A stretch of 64,000 nucleotides of DNA from Bacillota bacterium (lineage in GTDB: Bacteria; Bacillota; UBA4882; UBA8346): NCBI GenBank assembly GCA_023429995.1, contig JAEZCE010000065.1:1-64000 (forward strand), in the 5' to 3' direction. The position numbers and the translations under genes were made by a program. Under the pieces are notes generated by a model. The model was not told where the DNA came from. It saw nothing but the letters and a program-made list of their open reading frames with translations, and searched no databases. Below are positions 9,097 to 18,782 of this stretch, piece by piece (positions within the stretch are counted from its first letter, which is position 1; each line of letters begins with the position of its first letter).

Positions 9097-10008
9097 ATGA
9101 AACTCCAGATTAAGATGATAAGTGTTTTGTTTCTATTGCTTGTATTACTGGGAGCGAAATCCGAGGCATCCGTCAAAAAAGGCGCCCCCATTGAGAATTC
9201 AGTTGTAATCCAAAATGATAATTTCCTATCGGAAACGCTCTCGATTACCTTTGATCATCAATATGGCTTTTTACCGGTTGTAGAAATGAAAATCCGTAAT
9301 AAAACAGCACATTTGATCGTTGATACCGGCGCCGATTGGGTTACCTTGGGTCTTAAGCCTTCGGTATTGGAATCCCTTGACGAAAAATATTCCATCCGTG
9401 GTAAGAAAAGTGTGGATGTTTTCGGAAAAAAATATCAGGAGAAATGTTTCAACATCCCCTCGGCAAAACTGGGAAATTTGGAGTTATCCAATTTGACCGC
9501 CAGTGAGGAATTGCGTTCCTTTGTCCCCGAAGATGGAATCATCGGTAACGGATTGTTGAAGCGGTTCCATATTTTATTCGATTATCCCGCCTCAAAGGTG
9601 GTTCTGTACTCCAAATGTTCTTATCCGCAGGAACTTGATCTGGCCGGTTGGATGAAGGTCCCTTTCATCCACAATAAAATTGGGATTTTGATTGAGGGTA
9701 AATTGGGAAAAGGCGGGAAAAAATTGAAGTTCTGTTTCGATAGCGGATACAGTGCTGCTATTGAACGGGATAAAAGTGTGGGGATGATTCAGCCCCAACA
9801 TGCCGGACTCGCATTAAAGGGAATCACTTATATCCAAACCGAGCATTTCTATTTGGGGGATTCGGATTTGGGGCCGATGGGTTTTATGGTTCACGAAAAC
9901 AAGCAACCTCCGGTATCCGGTTTTATCGGACATAATATCCTTGCGAATTATCAGGTGTTTATTGATTTTGACAAGGGATTTTTGTTTTTAAAAAGACCAA
10001 ATAAATAG
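9097..10008 (+). CDS. Exported retropepsin-like aspartyl protease family protein
   Basis: A 303-residue protein with an N-terminal hydrophobic segment (about 5-20), probably a signal peptide. Two half-domains each carry an Asp motif: IVDTGADWVTLG and CFDSGYSAA. That is a duplicated pepsin/retropepsin arrangement, as in bacterial DUF4124/PDZ-type aspartyl proteases. An ATG at 9076 would add seven residues, but it has no ribosome-binding site, while AAAGGA at 9080-9085 suits 9097. It stands alone between its own promoter and a terminator. Enzymatic activity and substrate are unknown. Confidence 0.78.
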   Translation: MKLQIKMISVLFLLLVLLGAKSEASVKKGAPIENSVVIQNDNFLSETLSITFDHQYGFLPVVEMKIRNKTAHLIVDTGADWVTLGLKPSVLESLDEKYSIRGKKSVDVFGKKYQEKCFNIPSAKLGNLELSNLTASEELRSFVPEDGIIGNGLLKRFHILFDYPASKVVLYSKCSYPQELDLAGWMKVPFIHNKIGILIEGKLGKGGKKLKFCFDSGYSAAIERDKSVGMIQPQHAGLALKGITYIQTEHFYLGDSDLGPMGFMVHENKQPPVSGFIGHNILANYQVFIDFDKGFLFLKRPNK

Positions 10009-10088
10009 TTCTTTGATGGAAAAGCGATTTTTATCTTACAGAATTCAATGTGGAACAATTAAAAGATTACCGGCATGAAAAAATAGGA

Positions 10089-10119
10089 AACATTCGTTAA
10101 CGAACAAACGGATGTTTTT
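10089..10119 (+). terminator. Terminator of the retropepsin-like gene
   Basis: AACATTCGTT and AACGGATGTT pair over 10 bp with one G-T pair and an 8-nt loop, followed by TTTTT. It lies between two convergent genes. Confidence 0.72.
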
Positions 10120-10150
10120 ATTATGGTCAATATTCCGTAATCGGGGAGGC

Positions 10151-11068
10151 TTAATTATGTCTTAAAGCATTAAGTAAAGCCTTGAAATCTTCCGGAAATG
10201 GGGCGGCAAGTTCCGGGATGGTCATACCGGCGCCGGAAAATATAAGTTTTCCGGCATGCAGGGCGGACCGTTTAATAAAGGGGCTGGGGATTCCATATTG
10301 GGGATCGCCTAAAATCGGGAATCCGCAGGACCTGAGGTGGACCCTGATTTGATGGGTTCTGCCGGTTTTTAGACTCAATTCCAGCAGAGCATTTCCGTTA
10401 AGTTCTTCAATCACTTCGTAGTAGGTTACAGCCGCTTTTCCTTCTTCCGATACCGTCCTTTGATTGGCCTTGATCTCCGGGGAATGTCCAATCGGCAGAT
10501 CAATAACGCCTGTTTTGGGACTGGGGACGCCCTTAACGACGGAATAATAAATCCGTTGGATGTGATTATTTTGGGTGGCCGCAGTTAATTGAGTCTGGGT
10601 TTCCGCCCTTTTAGCGAAAATAATCAGTCCGGAAGTTCCATAGTCCAGGCGGTTGACGGGTCTAACCTTGATCTGCAGGTTTTTCTTTTCAAAATAAGCG
10701 GCAACGCCATTAGCCAGCGTTCCGCGGGTTATGTTCCCTGAAGGATGAACCGCTAATTGAGGCGGTTTATTGATAACCAACAAATCCGCATTTTCATAAA
10801 TAATATCCAAATGCATGATTTCATGAGCAAGCGTTGACTGTTCTCCGCCTGGTTTAAAAACCTGAATCAGGTCGCCATTTTTGAGCTTTGCCTGTGAATG
10901 GGCTTTTTTATGATTCAGATATACCAAACCTTTAAAAAAATATTGGCGTAAATTACGGCCTGATAAAGGCGAGGCTTGTTTTAGATAATCAGAAATAGCA
11001 AGGGTTGTCATTTGGCTATAGGTAGTTTCGTAGATTAAAATTGGTTTGCTTTTTATTTTTTTGATCAT
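10151..11068 (-). CDS. RluA-family pseudouridine synthase
   Basis: Converts uridine to pseudouridine in rRNA or tRNA. An S4-like N-terminal region (SGRNLRQYFFKGLVYLN) is followed by the catalytic domain with RPVNRLDYGTSGL, whose Asp is the catalytic residue, and by KTGRTHQIRVHL and GDPQYG. It is closest to the RluD/YlyB group. The start is uncertain. In-frame TTG 11104, ATG 11086 and ATG 11068 all lack a clear ribosome-binding site. Because a good promoter overlaps 11076-11104, I take 11068, which would make the message nearly leaderless. It is convergent with the preceding gene. Confidence 0.9.
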   Translation of the reverse strand: MIKKIKSKPILIYETTYSQMTTLAISDYLKQASPLSGRNLRQYFFKGLVYLNHKKAHSQAKLKNGDLIQVFKPGGEQSTLAHEIMHLDIIYENADLLVINKPPQLAVHPSGNITRGTLANGVAAYFEKKNLQIKVRPVNRLDYGTSGLIIFAKRAETQTQLTAATQNNHIQRIYYSVVKGVPSPKTGVIDLPIGHSPEIKANQRTVSEEGKAAVTYYEVIEELNGNALLELSLKTGRTHQIRVHLRSCGFPILGDPQYGIPSPFIKRSALHAGKLIFSGAGMTIPELAAPFPEDFKALLNALRHN

Positions 11069-11075
11069 AATTATT

Positions 11076-11104
11076 ATTTTAGTCATTTTGACGAGAACTG
11101 TCAA
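11076..11104 (-). promoter_or_regulatory. Sigma-A promoter overlapping the 5' end of the pseudouridine synthase frame
   Basis: On the minus strand TTGACA (11104-11099), a 17-bp spacer and TAAAAT (11081-11076) form a near-consensus promoter. Transcription would start at about 11068-11069, at the third candidate start codon. Confidence 0.55.
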
Positions 11105-11501
11105 AAAGAATCTACCGATTCGAGTATTTGATTAAAAAAGTCAGGGATGAAATTTTGGAAAGCAAGTATAGTTTCCCCAGAGTATTACCTATTAATCTAT
11201 GGAATGCTTACCATCGAATAAGAGGTGCGCTCCGCGGTGAGTTTTTTGGAAGTCTATAACACCTTCCAAACTAATGAAAATATTCATATAAATTTTTTTA
11301 GTATTTTTTTTTGCCCCATTTAAATTTTTGAAACACAAGATGAATATGGTTGTAAATAAATATTTATTTTTAAATTTGATCTAGTGTCTATATAATTTAT
11401 ATATGAATATTTAATAAATTGATATATAATTATTTGTATAATTAATATCAGGAAACAACAAAATGATTTTGAAATAATTTGACTCAAAGGGGAAAAGGAA
11501 T
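11105..11501. other. A/T-rich intergenic region upstream of the chemoreceptor
   Basis: No coding frame is supported. The last 150 bp are extremely A/T-rich, with several TATAAT-like strings but no clean -35/-10 pair. AAAGGGG/AAAGGA lies just before the ATG at 11502. Confidence 0.5.
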
Positions 11502-13190
11502 ATGCTGGGGAAATTAATCCGACTGATATCCGCGCCATTTAAAAGATTAAAAGTATTTTACCAAATCATGATCTTAGCCGGAGTTATGTTTGTGTTTCTT
11601 GGAATCGAAGGCTTAATGGGGATAACTACTATCAATAGACTGAATCAATATTCTCATCGCACTTTCGATAATGGCATTCAATTAATATTTAAAATTAATG
11701 AATTTCAAACTAAATTTGAACAATTGCGGATTAATTATCTAAAAGATATTGTTACTCATAATTCTACGGCGGGAGGTGTATTTTATCGGGAAAAGTCGGT
11801 CTGGAAAGGTGATTTACATGATTTTAAAAGGATGCATCTTGAAAATATCAATGAGCTTGAGAAAGAAGTGGCAACCATTGAGCAAATATTGGAAAAACCC
11901 GTTAGTGAGGAAAATTACTTCGAATTGGATATGACCTTACGAAATGTAAAGTATTTTTCCGAGAACATTATGGGCCAGGTCCGTTCGGAGTCGTTAGTTT
12001 CATTAAATCAAGGAGAGCGTTATTCGGATACGAATAAGCTAATCTCCTTGATTCTTTTGATTGTAGGTATCGCTCTGGCAGTTCTCCTGGGTTTTGCGAT
12101 TGCTATACCCATTGCCAGGCCTCTCCATTCGGTGGGAATCACTGCTAAATCGCTGGCTGCGGGGAATTTAACTAAAACCATAACCGCCGAAGGTTCCATT
12201 GAAGTCGCAACTGTCGTTGAAAGTTTAAATAAGGCTATCATCGGTCTTCGTGAATTGGTGGGCAGAATTGATGAACATTCCAATACCCTATTTATTGCCA
12301 GTCAGGAATTGAAAACTGCTTCCAATGACACAGGAAAATCTGCCACTGAAGTAGCCATCGCTATGCAGGAATTGGCTCAAGCTTCAACAGACCAAGCAGG
12401 GAAGACAACAGATGCGGTGACCAATATCAATGTTTTGGCGGAGTTAGTTCGGCAGGTATCCGATGAAGTGAAAAATATTTCAGGTGAATCTGAAAGTGTG
12501 GCTTTATCGGCTAAGCTTGGTCAAAAAGCTACCAATGACGTAGCCGATGAAATGATTAAAATTTACAATATGACGAAGGACGTTACCCTAGTTATTGATG
12601 AATTAGATAAATTTTCCACCGAAGTGACGGAAATCACATCCATGATGGAAGGCCTTGCCGAACAAACGGCCTTATTGGCTTTAAATGCCTCGATTGAGGC
12701 AGCCCGGGCAGGGGAACACGGAAAAGGCTTTGCCGTCGTTGCAATGGAAACAGGGAAATTAGCTGATCAATCCAAACAAGCCGCTCAGCTTATCGGTAAT
12801 TTAATCGGCCAAATGAAGGAGCGTTCTCAACAAGCCGTACGTTCGGTAACCAATGGGATGAAAGTTGTTGAGTCGGGTAAAAACTTGGCAACAGACGCCA
12901 CGATTACCTTTGAGAATATCTTTAATAAACTGAGCACTATTGTGACCCGAATTGATTCTGTGTCCCTATCTGCTAAACAAATGGCGGATTGTAATGAAAG
13001 TATGATTTCAACAATAACCGGTATGGCCATGCTTAGCGAGGAAAGTATGGCCAGTACCGAAGAAGTATCGGCAATAGCGGAACAGCAAAGCGCTTCGGTA
13101 GAAGAAGTCAATGCCCTGGCTGAAAACCTGGCCGATATTTCCAGCAGGCTCAAACAATCAGTCGCCCAATTCGAACTCAATTCGATTTAA
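11502..13190 (+). CDS. Methyl-accepting chemotaxis protein
   Basis: Transmembrane chemoreceptor of 562 residues. TM1 is at about 22-42, an extracytoplasmic helical sensor domain at about 43-180, TM2 at about 184-206 and a HAMP domain at about 207-260. The signalling domain contains the hairpin tip [20 protein letters not shown], followed by GKGFAVVA. The tip has QTA where QTN is usual. A C-terminal helix ends [20 protein letters not shown]. It lies 16 bp before the hydroxy-acid catabolic genes, so it may sense the compound they degrade. That link is an inference. Confidence 0.95.
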   Translation: MLGKLIRLISAPFKRLKVFYQIMILAGVMFVFLGIEGLMGITTINRLNQYSHRTFDNGIQLIFKINEFQTKFEQLRINYLKDIVTHNSTAGGVFYREKSVWKGDLHDFKRMHLENINELEKEVATIEQILEKPVSEENYFELDMTLRNVKYFSENIMGQVRSESLVSLNQGERYSDTNKLISLILLIVGIALAVLLGFAIAIPIARPLHSVGITAKSLAAGNLTKTITAEGSIEVATVVESLNKAIIGLRELVGRIDEHSNTLFIASQELKTASNDTGKSATEVAIAMQELAQASTDQAGKTTDAVTNINVLAELVRQVSDEVKNISGESESVALSAKLGQKATNDVADEMIKIYNMTKDVTLVIDELDKFSTEVTEITSMMEGLAEQTALLALNASIEAARAGEHGKGFAVVAMETGKLADQSKQAAQLIGNLIGQMKERSQQAVRSVTNGMKVVESGKNLATDATITFENIFNKLSTIVTRIDSVSLSAKQMADCNESMISTITGMAMLSEESMASTEEVSAIAEQQSASVEEVNALAENLADISSRLKQSVAQFELNSI

Positions 13191-13205
13191 AGTAAAGGCG
13201 GGACG

Positions 13206-14543
13206 ATGAATCCACTAGTGGTTATTTGTGATGATTTGACGGGTGCTATGGAAGCAGGGCTTCAATTATTCAAAAAAGGATTTCCGGCCTATGTGATAAT
13301 GCATCGGAGCGAGCTTGCCCGGGTCTGTTCCTGGGGGGAGCGAAATAATACGGCTGCCTTTGTTATTGATACCGAAAGCAGAAATGTGAGCTGTGATGAA
13401 GCCGCAAGCAGAATAAAAGCAGCCTGGCAGGGTATTACCCAGGCCGGATTTAGATTGGTCTATAAAAAGGTGGATTCAACATTGAGAGGCAATCTTGGCC
13501 GGGAAATGGAGGTTATCCTTCAACACGGGAAGTTTGAGATCATCGTGTTTGTTCCGGCGCTTCCTTTTAATGGCCGGACGACCATCCAAGGATATCATTA
13601 TCTTAATGGGTATAGGCTGAGTGAATCCGATTTGGCAAAAGATCCTTTTGCGTCGATCAAAGATTCTTATATCCCGAAAGTTCTCATCCGCCAAACTTCA
13701 GTTCCGACCGCAGTCGTTTCGCTGGAGGAAATCCGCAAAGGACCGGATTTCCTGGACAACTTGCTTCATGAATTACATTTAAAAGGATGTTTGATAGCAA
13801 TTGGCGATGCTGAAACCGAAGGCGACATCGAAATTATTTCAGCCGCTTTGTCAGAGAGCAGTTTACGTCTTTTGCCATGTGGTTCTGCAGGGTTATTGGC
13901 TAAAATGGCATTGCCGGAGACCCCTAATGCCAATGGAATTGTAACTTCCTCAGGTCATAAGGCCAATGGGTCGGGCCGGGGGGTGCTGGTCATTTCAGGA
14001 AGTCCGGCTAAAGTTACCAAGCAACAAATCCTGAATGCGGCTAAGCATGTACCGGTGATTCGTTTGGAGCCAGAAATGCTCATTACACCTTTTGGGGCGA
14101 GGAAAAAAATCCGGGCGGTAGTGCAGAAAGCAGTCGCATACCTGAAAGAGGGCGAAAGTGTCATTATTGACGCAGCCGGTGAAGGAAAAGCAGAAATAAC
14201 AGCTCAATATGGTAAAAACAGGCGAAGGCTCCTGAAAGACAGTGAAAAAATTCAAAATCGTTTAGGCTGGATATTTAAAAAAGTGGTTACCGGGACAGAA
14301 GTCGCCGGTGTAATGGTCATTGGAGGAGATACTTTATACCGGATTTGCCGGAAAATGCAGGCCAAAGCCATTCGGATTCGGAACGAAGTCGAAGAATTTA
14401 TCCCTGCAGGAGAGATGATGCTGAAACAAAATCGAATCCTGCCGATTGTAAGCAAAGCCGGAGGGTTTGGTAGCGAATCCCTAATCATAAAGGTCATTCA
14501 ATATTTTTTAAGTCCAACGAGTGGAAAGGAAATTTTAAAATGA
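13206..14543 (+). CDS. Four-carbon acid sugar kinase family protein (DUF1537/OtnK-like)
   Basis: ATP-dependent kinase of the four-carbon acid sugar kinase family, 445 residues. It has the N-terminal motif ICDDLTGAMEAG near 8-19, YKKVDSTLRGN near 86-96 and a C-terminal nucleotide-binding region with GGDTLYRICRKM. Characterised relatives phosphorylate D-threonate, D-erythronate or related aldonates at the terminal carbon. Its stop overlaps the start of the PdxA2-type gene (ATGA), the usual pairing for tetronate catabolism: kinase, then 4-phosphate dehydrogenase. The exact aldonate is not readable from sequence. Confidence 0.88.
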   Translation: MNPLVVICDDLTGAMEAGLQLFKKGFPAYVIMHRSELARVCSWGERNNTAAFVIDTESRNVSCDEAASRIKAAWQGITQAGFRLVYKKVDSTLRGNLGREMEVILQHGKFEIIVFVPALPFNGRTTIQGYHYLNGYRLSESDLAKDPFASIKDSYIPKVLIRQTSVPTAVVSLEEIRKGPDFLDNLLHELHLKGCLIAIGDAETEGDIEIISAALSESSLRLLPCGSAGLLAKMALPETPNANGIVTSSGHKANGSGRGVLVISGSPAKVTKQQILNAAKHVPVIRLEPEMLITPFGARKKIRAVVQKAVAYLKEGESVIIDAAGEGKAEITAQYGKNRRRLLKDSEKIQNRLGWIFKKVVTGTEVAGVMVIGGDTLYRICRKMQAKAIRIRNEVEEFIPAGEMMLKQNRILPIVSKAGGFGSESLIIKVIQYFLSPTSGKEILK

Positions 14544-15592
14544 ATCCTCAATTGCCGGTTATTGGAATATCCATGGGAGATCCGGCGGGAATCGGCCCCG
14601 AAATCCTTGCGAAAGCTTTGGCGGATAAAGAGGTATATCAGAAGTGCCTGCCTTTGGTTGTTGGGGACGCAGCAACGCTGCAACAGGCGGTGAAAATTGT
14701 CAAAGAGGACCTTGAAATTCGGGCTATTGATAATGTTCCCGAAGCCAGATTTGAATATGGAGTTATCGATGTAATCGATTTGAAAAATGTTGTAATAAAC
14801 GAGCTGGCGCATGGGAAAATATCGAAAATGGCTGGTAAAGCGGCGTTTGAAGCTGTCAAGAAACTTATTGCCTTGGCCATGGCGGATGAAATTGACGCCA
14901 CCGTTACCGGACCAATCCATAAGGAGGCTATCAATCAAGCCGGTTTTCATTACAGCGGCCATACCGAAATATACGCCGATTTTACCAATACCAAGGATTA
15001 TTCGATGATGTTGGTTGACGGAAACCTGCGGGTGGTTCATGTTTCAACCCATGTATCCTTGCGCCAGGCCTGCGATTATGTGAAGCGAGAAAGAGTGCTG
15101 AAAGTAATCCGATTGGCTTTTCATGCGATGGAGGATTTTGGAATCCCCGAGCCCAGGATCGGGGTGGCGGGGCTCAATCCCCATGCCAGTGATGGTGGAC
15201 TTTTTGGTTGGGAGGAAGAAAGGGAAATTGCACCGGCCATCCAAGAGGCAAAAGCGATGGGAATCAACGCGGAGGGGCCGGTGTCTCCGGATACGCTTTT
15301 TTCAAAGGCTCAGGGTGGCCAATATGATATCGTTGTGGCTATGTATCATGACCAGGGACACATTCCATTGAAGTTAGTAGGATTTGTTTATGATGAAAAG
15401 CAGAAAAAGTGGAATTCGGTGAGTGGTGTGAATATCACTCTCGGACTTCCAATTATCCGTACTTCTGTGGATCACGGGACTGCCTTTGAAGAGGCGGGGA
15501 AGGGAACTGCCATAGCCGATAGCATGTTGCATGCCATTTTTTATGCAGTTCGATTTGCTGAGCAACGAAGACTCAAGAAGCCGAAAAAATGA
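14540..15592 (+). CDS. pdxA2: PdxA2-type 4-phospho-D-threonate/erythronate dehydrogenase
   Basis: NAD-dependent oxidative decarboxylase of the PdxA family, 350 residues. Visible motifs are GISMGDPAGIGPEI at the N-terminus, GPIHKEA and GHTE in the substrate site, STHVSLR, GLNPHASDGGLFG, and MYHDQGHIPLK with RTSVDHGTAFE (metal ligands) at the C-terminus. No pyridoxine genes are nearby, but it is translationally coupled to a DUF1537 kinase. The PdxA2 role (a 4-phosphotetronate to dihydroxyacetone phosphate) is therefore much more likely than vitamin B6 synthesis. Confidence 0.88.
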   Translation: MNPQLPVIGISMGDPAGIGPEILAKALADKEVYQKCLPLVVGDAATLQQAVKIVKEDLEIRAIDNVPEARFEYGVIDVIDLKNVVINELAHGKISKMAGKAAFEAVKKLIALAMADEIDATVTGPIHKEAINQAGFHYSGHTEIYADFTNTKDYSMMLVDGNLRVVHVSTHVSLRQACDYVKRERVLKVIRLAFHAMEDFGIPEPRIGVAGLNPHASDGGLFGWEEEREIAPAIQEAKAMGINAEGPVSPDTLFSKAQGGQYDIVVAMYHDQGHIPLKLVGFVYDEKQKKWNSVSGVNITLGLPIIRTSVDHGTAFEEAGKGTAIADSMLHAIFYAVRFAEQRRLKKPKK

Positions 15593-15631
15593 TTAAAGTC
15601 GAATCCATTAATAATCATTGGGGGTATCAAA

Positions 15632-16297
15632 ATGGTATTCACTAAAATTTATGATTTAAGCCAGCCAATTTCACAAGAATGCCCTGGCTGGCCAGAATTT
15701 AAACCGGCCAATATCTTGCGGGAGTATAACAGGGCCATCCATGGATTTAATGCCGAAACGGTAACGATGAATACCCATACCGGGACCCATATTGATGCCC
15801 CGTTCCATTTCTTCGATCAGGGCGCAAAAATTGATCAGCTTCCGTTGGAAAACTTCTCAGGAGAGGCCATTTTTCTGGATTTTCGAAATGTCAGCAAAGA
15901 TATGCCCATTTCCGCAGAGCAGCTTCAAGCTTTTAGCTCTTTTATTCATGCTGACGACATTGTGATTTTGGTCACCGGTTGGAGTGCCAAACGGGCAATG
16001 CAAGAAGAATATATTTTTCAATGGCCGTATTTAGACGGTTCCGGAGCCGAGTTTCTCCTCTCCCGTCATATTAAAGGCGTCGGTTGTGACACTCTAAGTC
16101 TCGGGGGTTGGGGGTCTCCGGCTAAAGGTCGCCCTTGTCATGAAGTTATTCTTGGCGCCGGGAAATTTATTGTCGAAGAATTAAAGGTGCCGGATTTATT
16201 ATTAGACGGCCAGCATCATCTTTTCAGCTGTTTTCCAATATTGCTGGGAGATTGTGGTGGCTCCTGGACAAGAGCGGTCGTGTATGAGTTAAAGTAA
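15632..16297 (+). CDS. Cyclase-family metal-dependent hydrolase
   Basis: A 221-residue member of the cyclase/kynurenine formamidase-like family. The hallmark HTGTHIDAPFHF is at about 47-58, carrying the metal-binding His and Asp residues, and ITGW-like VTGWS lies near 113. Relatives hydrolyse amides, lactones or isatin. Within a hydroxy-acid operon, a lactonase or amidase step before the kinase is plausible but unproven. It lies 40 bp after the dehydrogenase gene. Confidence 0.82.
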   Translation: MVFTKIYDLSQPISQECPGWPEFKPANILREYNRAIHGFNAETVTMNTHTGTHIDAPFHFFDQGAKIDQLPLENFSGEAIFLDFRNVSKDMPISAEQLQAFSSFIHADDIVILVTGWSAKRAMQEEYIFQWPYLDGSGAEFLLSRHIKGVGCDTLSLGGWGSPAKGRPCHEVILGAGKFIVEELKVPDLLLDGQHHLFSCFPILLGDCGGSWTRAVVYELK

Positions 16298-16372
16298 AGC
16301 CAGTCGCTTCAAAGCCTTTATGAAAGGAAGAGCAGGGGTTCTTTAAAAAGTGAAAGAGGAAGGGAAATTAAG

Positions 16373-17647
16373 ATGGAGCATTGCAGTATCCAACTACCTT
16401 ACGGTCAAACCAAACTGGAGGTAACTATCCCGGAGCGCAACCTTTTAGGAGTATATTCCCCAGTCGATATAGCGGCGGTGGCTGATATTGAATTCGAAGT
16501 GAAACGGGCTCTAAATGATCCTATCGGCTCTCTACCAATGGGAGAGCTGGTAAAGGGCAAAAAGAAGGTCGTCATTGTGGCTGACGATAATACTCGTCCT
16601 ACACCAACGGATAAGATCATTCCAATTTTATTAAATGAGCTGAATCAAGCGGGGATTGCCGATCAACAGGTAACTGTAATGATTGCCCTGGGTACACACA
16701 GGCCGATGACGAACGATGAAATTATGATCAAGTTCGGCCGGGAAGTTGTTAAAAGAGTTAAAATTATCAACCATGACTATAAAAATCCCGCTGGTTTGGT
16801 TGACTTGGGACAAACCAGGAACGGGACACCGATTACAGTCAATAAATTAGTCTATGAAGCGGATTTCAAATTGGGAGTCGGAAGTATTGTACCCCATCAC
16901 ATTCCCGGTTTTGCCGGCGGCGCTAAAATTGTCCAACCTGGGGTCTGTGGTGAAGAAACTACCGGGTTTACTCATCTTTTAAGCACTAAAGAGCCCCGAT
17001 CCTTGTTGGGTATTGAGGATAATCCCGTCCGGCGCGAATTAAACGAAATCGCCCGCCAGGTTGGACTGCATACCATTTTCAATACCGTACTGGATAGACA
17101 TGGCCGAGTTATTAAGGGATTTTTCGGAGATGTGGAGGAAGCCTTTAATTCCGGAGTCAAGGTCTGCAAGTCTGTCTATAGGGTAAGCGTTTCGCAGGAA
17201 GCCGATATTGTACTGGCCAGTTCTCATCCCTGCGATATCGAGTTTTGGCAGGCCCATAAAACTCTTTATGCCGGTGAACGTGTGATTAAGCAAAATGGAG
17301 TGATTATTGTGGTTACGCCATGTCCGGAGGGAATAGCTAAAACCCACCCCGAAATTGTCGAATATGCCGGTTTACCTTCCCGACAAATTAAGCAAATGCA
17401 TCAAGCAGGAAAGATCGCTGATCCGGTTGCCGCCGCTTTAGGTATCGCTTGGGCCCAGGTTCGTGAGCGAGCCGGAGTTTATCTGGTGGCTGGGGGGATA
17501 TCCGATGATGAAGCCTTGAAAATTGGTTTTACCCCATTTAAAAATGTGATGGAAGCTCTACACACTGCTCTTAACGTAATGGGTGAGCAAGCGAAGGTCG
17601 CTGTGTTAACTCATGCTCCAGATACATTACCCATTGTTGAGAATTGA
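16373..17647 (+). CDS. LarA-like nickel-dependent alpha-hydroxyacid racemase
   Basis: A 424-residue member of the LarA (DUF2088) family, which racemises or epimerises alpha-hydroxy acids using a nickel-pincer nucleotide on a lysine. Key positions match lactate racemase: R75 (TRPTP), H109 (GTHRP), H175 in VPHHIPGF, and K185 in GGAKIVQPG as the cofactor attachment site. The cofactor genes larB, larC and larE are not in this window. In this operon it probably inverts a sugar acid or hydroxy acid entering through the TRAP transporter. AGAGGAAGGG precedes the ATG. Confidence 0.86.
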   Translation: MEHCSIQLPYGQTKLEVTIPERNLLGVYSPVDIAAVADIEFEVKRALNDPIGSLPMGELVKGKKKVVIVADDNTRPTPTDKIIPILLNELNQAGIADQQVTVMIALGTHRPMTNDEIMIKFGREVVKRVKIINHDYKNPAGLVDLGQTRNGTPITVNKLVYEADFKLGVGSIVPHHIPGFAGGAKIVQPGVCGEETTGFTHLLSTKEPRSLLGIEDNPVRRELNEIARQVGLHTIFNTVLDRHGRVIKGFFGDVEEAFNSGVKVCKSVYRVSVSQEADIVLASSHPCDIEFWQAHKTLYAGERVIKQNGVIIVVTPCPEGIAKTHPEIVEYAGLPSRQIKQMHQAGKIADPVAAALGIAWAQVRERAGVYLVAGGISDDEALKIGFTPFKNVMEALHTALNVMGEQAKVAVLTHAPDTLPIVEN

Positions 17648-17686
17648 GAAAAGGAGGGAGGAATATCGGGAAAAACCAAATCATGT

Positions 17687-17706
17687 AATTCAAATGGATT
17701 TGAATT
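17687..17706. repeat. Inverted repeat upstream of dctP
   Basis: Perfect 9-bp arms, AATTCAAAT and ATTTGAATT, are separated by GG. It sits between the racemase-like gene and the binding-protein gene, so it may be an operator or an RNA stem affecting dctP expression. Confidence 0.6.
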
Positions 17707-17730
17707 AAACAATGATTAATAGGAGGAATT

Positions 17731-18726
17731 ATGATGAAAAAATTCATGGCTGTTCTTTTATTTGTGCTTTTCACGATTTCTTTCGTTGAGTTCGGTGGAA
17801 ATACCACCCTGGCCAAAGATGATTCCAAAGTGATGATAATGCGGATAGCTCATACGCTGGCTCCGGATTCCCACTACCAAAAAGGATTATTGAAATTTGC
17901 CGAGATTTTTGAGAAAAAATCCGGCGGCCAAGTGAAGGTGGAGATATTCCATGACTCTCAACTCGGCAGTGAAAGGGATGCCGTTGAAGGAGTGTCCATG
18001 GGAACCATTGAATGCACGTTAAGCTCTACTGGCCCGCTGGCCAATTTCTCCAAAAAATTTATGGCTTTTGATTTGCCTTTTATCATCCAGGATCGGGATA
18101 AGGCATTTAAAGTGATGGACGGAAAAGTCGGGAAGAGTATCTTGGATTCGGTTGCCGACAAAGGACTCATCGGACTGGGATTTTGGGAGAACGGGTTCCG
18201 GATGATTACCAATAGCAAACAGCCTATCAATACCCCCAAAGATATTGCCGGCCTCAAGATCCGCCTGATGGAAAATCCGGTGCATATGGCAACCTTTAGA
18301 GTCCTGGGCGCTCAACCCGTCCCGATGCCTTTTGGTGAGTTATTCACTGCGATGCAGCAGAAAACTGTCGATGGCCAGGAAAACCCCTTGGTAATTATTT
18401 ATACCAGCAAATTTTACGAAGTTCAAAAATACCTGGCTTTAACGGGTCATTTCTATTCACCTTCCGTGTTTCTGGTTAGCAAATCTTTTTATAATAAGTT
18501 GTCTCCGAAGTTACAAAAAGATTTAGTCGCTTCTGAAAAAGAGGCCCGTGCTTGGGAGAGAAAATATTGCGTCGAGTTGGAAAAAGATTTGGTCAGCAAG
18601 TTAAAAGCCAATGGAATGGTAGTAACGACTCCCAACAAGAAACTCCTCCAGCAGGCGACTAAATCGGTATATGACAAGTTCCGCACTGATATCGGCGGAG
18701 ATATTATCGATGCCTTATTGAAATAA
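17731..18726 (+). CDS. dctP: TRAP transporter solute-binding protein DctP
   Basis: Extracytoplasmic binding subunit of a TRAP transporter, 331 residues. The signal peptide (1 to about 29) ends in TLA with no lipobox cysteine, so the mature protein should be soluble. DctP hallmarks are LAPDSHYQKGLLKFAE, FHDSQLGSERDAVEGV, and IAGLKIRLMENPVH with the conserved Arg that binds a carboxylate. The dctQ and dctM genes follow, and the carboxylate-binding arginine fits a hydroxy-acid or aldonate ligand. AGGAGG lies 6 nt before a double ATG. Confidence 0.95.
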   Translation: MMKKFMAVLLFVLFTISFVEFGGNTTLAKDDSKVMIMRIAHTLAPDSHYQKGLLKFAEIFEKKSGGQVKVEIFHDSQLGSERDAVEGVSMGTIECTLSSTGPLANFSKKFMAFDLPFIIQDRDKAFKVMDGKVGKSILDSVADKGLIGLGFWENGFRMITNSKQPINTPKDIAGLKIRLMENPVHMATFRVLGAQPVPMPFGELFTAMQQKTVDGQENPLVIIYTSKFYEVQKYLALTGHFYSPSVFLVSKSFYNKLSPKLQKDLVASEKEARAWERKYCVELEKDLVSKLKANGMVVTTPNKKLLQQATKSVYDKFRTDIGGDIIDALLK

Positions 18727-18735
18727 GATGACGGA

Positions 18736-18765
18736 AAGGGGCTGTCCCAAAGGCAGCCTCCTTTT
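18736..18765 (+). terminator. Stem-loop between dctP and dctQ
   Basis: AAGGGGCTG pairs with CAGCCTCCTT with a one-base bulge, followed by TTTT. It looks like a partial terminator or an mRNA-stabilising stem that would raise the binding protein over the membrane subunits. The ribosome-binding site for dctQ lies just downstream. Confidence 0.7.
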
Positions 18766-18782
18766 ATTAAGGAGTGTTATCG

